Below are positions 63,936 to 64,000 of a stretch of DNA of 64,000 nucleotides, piece after piece; positions within the stretch are counted from its first letter, which is position 1; each line of letters starts with the position of its first letter. Source of the DNA: Gammaproteobacteria bacterium (lineage in GTDB: Bacteria > Pseudomonadota > Gammaproteobacteria > SURF-13); NCBI GenBank assembly GCA_016195665.1, contig JACPZD010000001.1:1-64000 (forward strand). The letters are read 5' to 3'. The notes beneath the pieces are model-generated. The model was not told where the DNA came from. It saw only the letters and a program-made list of their open reading frames with translations, and did not search any database. A program made the position numbers and the translations under genes.

Positions 63936-64000
63936 GGCTTAGCAAACCAAAGTTTCACGGTATCCACCCAACGGCGCCACCAACCACCCTGCGCGATATC
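63929..64000 (-). CDS. dacA: D-alanyl-D-alanine carboxypeptidase, C-terminal end only
   Basis: Only the last 23 codons are in the window (…GGWWRRWVDTVKLWFAKPI): an amphipathic helix like the membrane anchor of PBP5/6. The identification rests on this helix plus the conserved dacA-dat-lipB-lipA order. The usual ybeD between dat and lipB is absent. Confidence 0.65.
   Translation of the reverse strand, partial: DIAQGGWWRRWVDTVKLWFAKPI

Overview
The window is a stretch of ordinary chromosome from a Gammaproteobacterium of moderately high GC. Evidence for this is the order argC-erpA / anmK / M23 peptidase / tyrS / 16S rRNA, which I know from Pseudomonas and relatives, together with rhlB divergent from trxA-rho, glyA-nrdR-ribD with ribE-ribBA-ribH-nusB-thiL, and dacA-dat-lipB-lipA. 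I cannot name the species from the sequence alone. No phage, plasmid or CRISPR array is visible.

Layout. 1-800: 5' part of a 16S rRNA gene (minus strand) with its leader, boxA and promoter. 796-14164: tyrS, a murein endopeptidase, anmK, citrate synthase, erpA, argC, a lytic transglycosylase, the ybbAP-type ABC exporter divergent from tesA, a MOSC protein and an aldose epimerase. 14165-30371: the riboflavin/folate operon region (glyA, nrdR, ribD, then ribE, ribBA, ribH, nusB, thiL). It is split between ribD and ribE by about 9 kb of signalling genes. 30468-38818: dsbD, cutA, a DUF3530 hydrolase, malic enzyme, an M48 peptidase, a thermonuclease, rpmE and a DUF3135 gene. 38962-48810: glgP, rho, trxA, rhlB, a three-gene methionine-salvage set that includes a RuBisCO-like protein, a REP-associated transposase and ispH. 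48804-53666: type IV pilus minor pilins, with the remains of a second copy. 53877-64000: thiO, a Fur-family regulator, tRNA-Thr, higBA, an ArfB-like gene, an SpmAB fusion, an HlyD/ABC exporter, lipA, lipB, dat and the last codons of dacA.

The most distinctive gene cluster is 18327-26315 (minus strand). A periplasmic di-haem cytochrome c peroxidase-like protein overlaps a membrane histidine kinase by 4 bases. These are followed by two single-domain receivers, a receiver-histidine kinase, a receiver-HD-GYP phosphodiesterase, a receiver with a coiled-coil tail and an unknown small protein. It reads as a redox-linked phosphorelay that ends in c-di-GMP hydrolysis. A broken receiver-EAL gene lies next to it.

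The second theme is small repeats. At least five families are present. One (family A, about 130-145 bp) looks like a MITE: terminal inverted repeats flanked by the trinucleotide TTA/TAA, and in three of four complete copies that trinucleotide is the stop codon of a neighbouring gene. A second (family D) has the same TTA flanks. A third is a palindromic REP family with GTAGG heads that surrounds its likely transposase (RAYT, 47362-47811). Several host genes (dsbD, ribE, lipB, a CheY-like gene) have ends encoded by these repeats.
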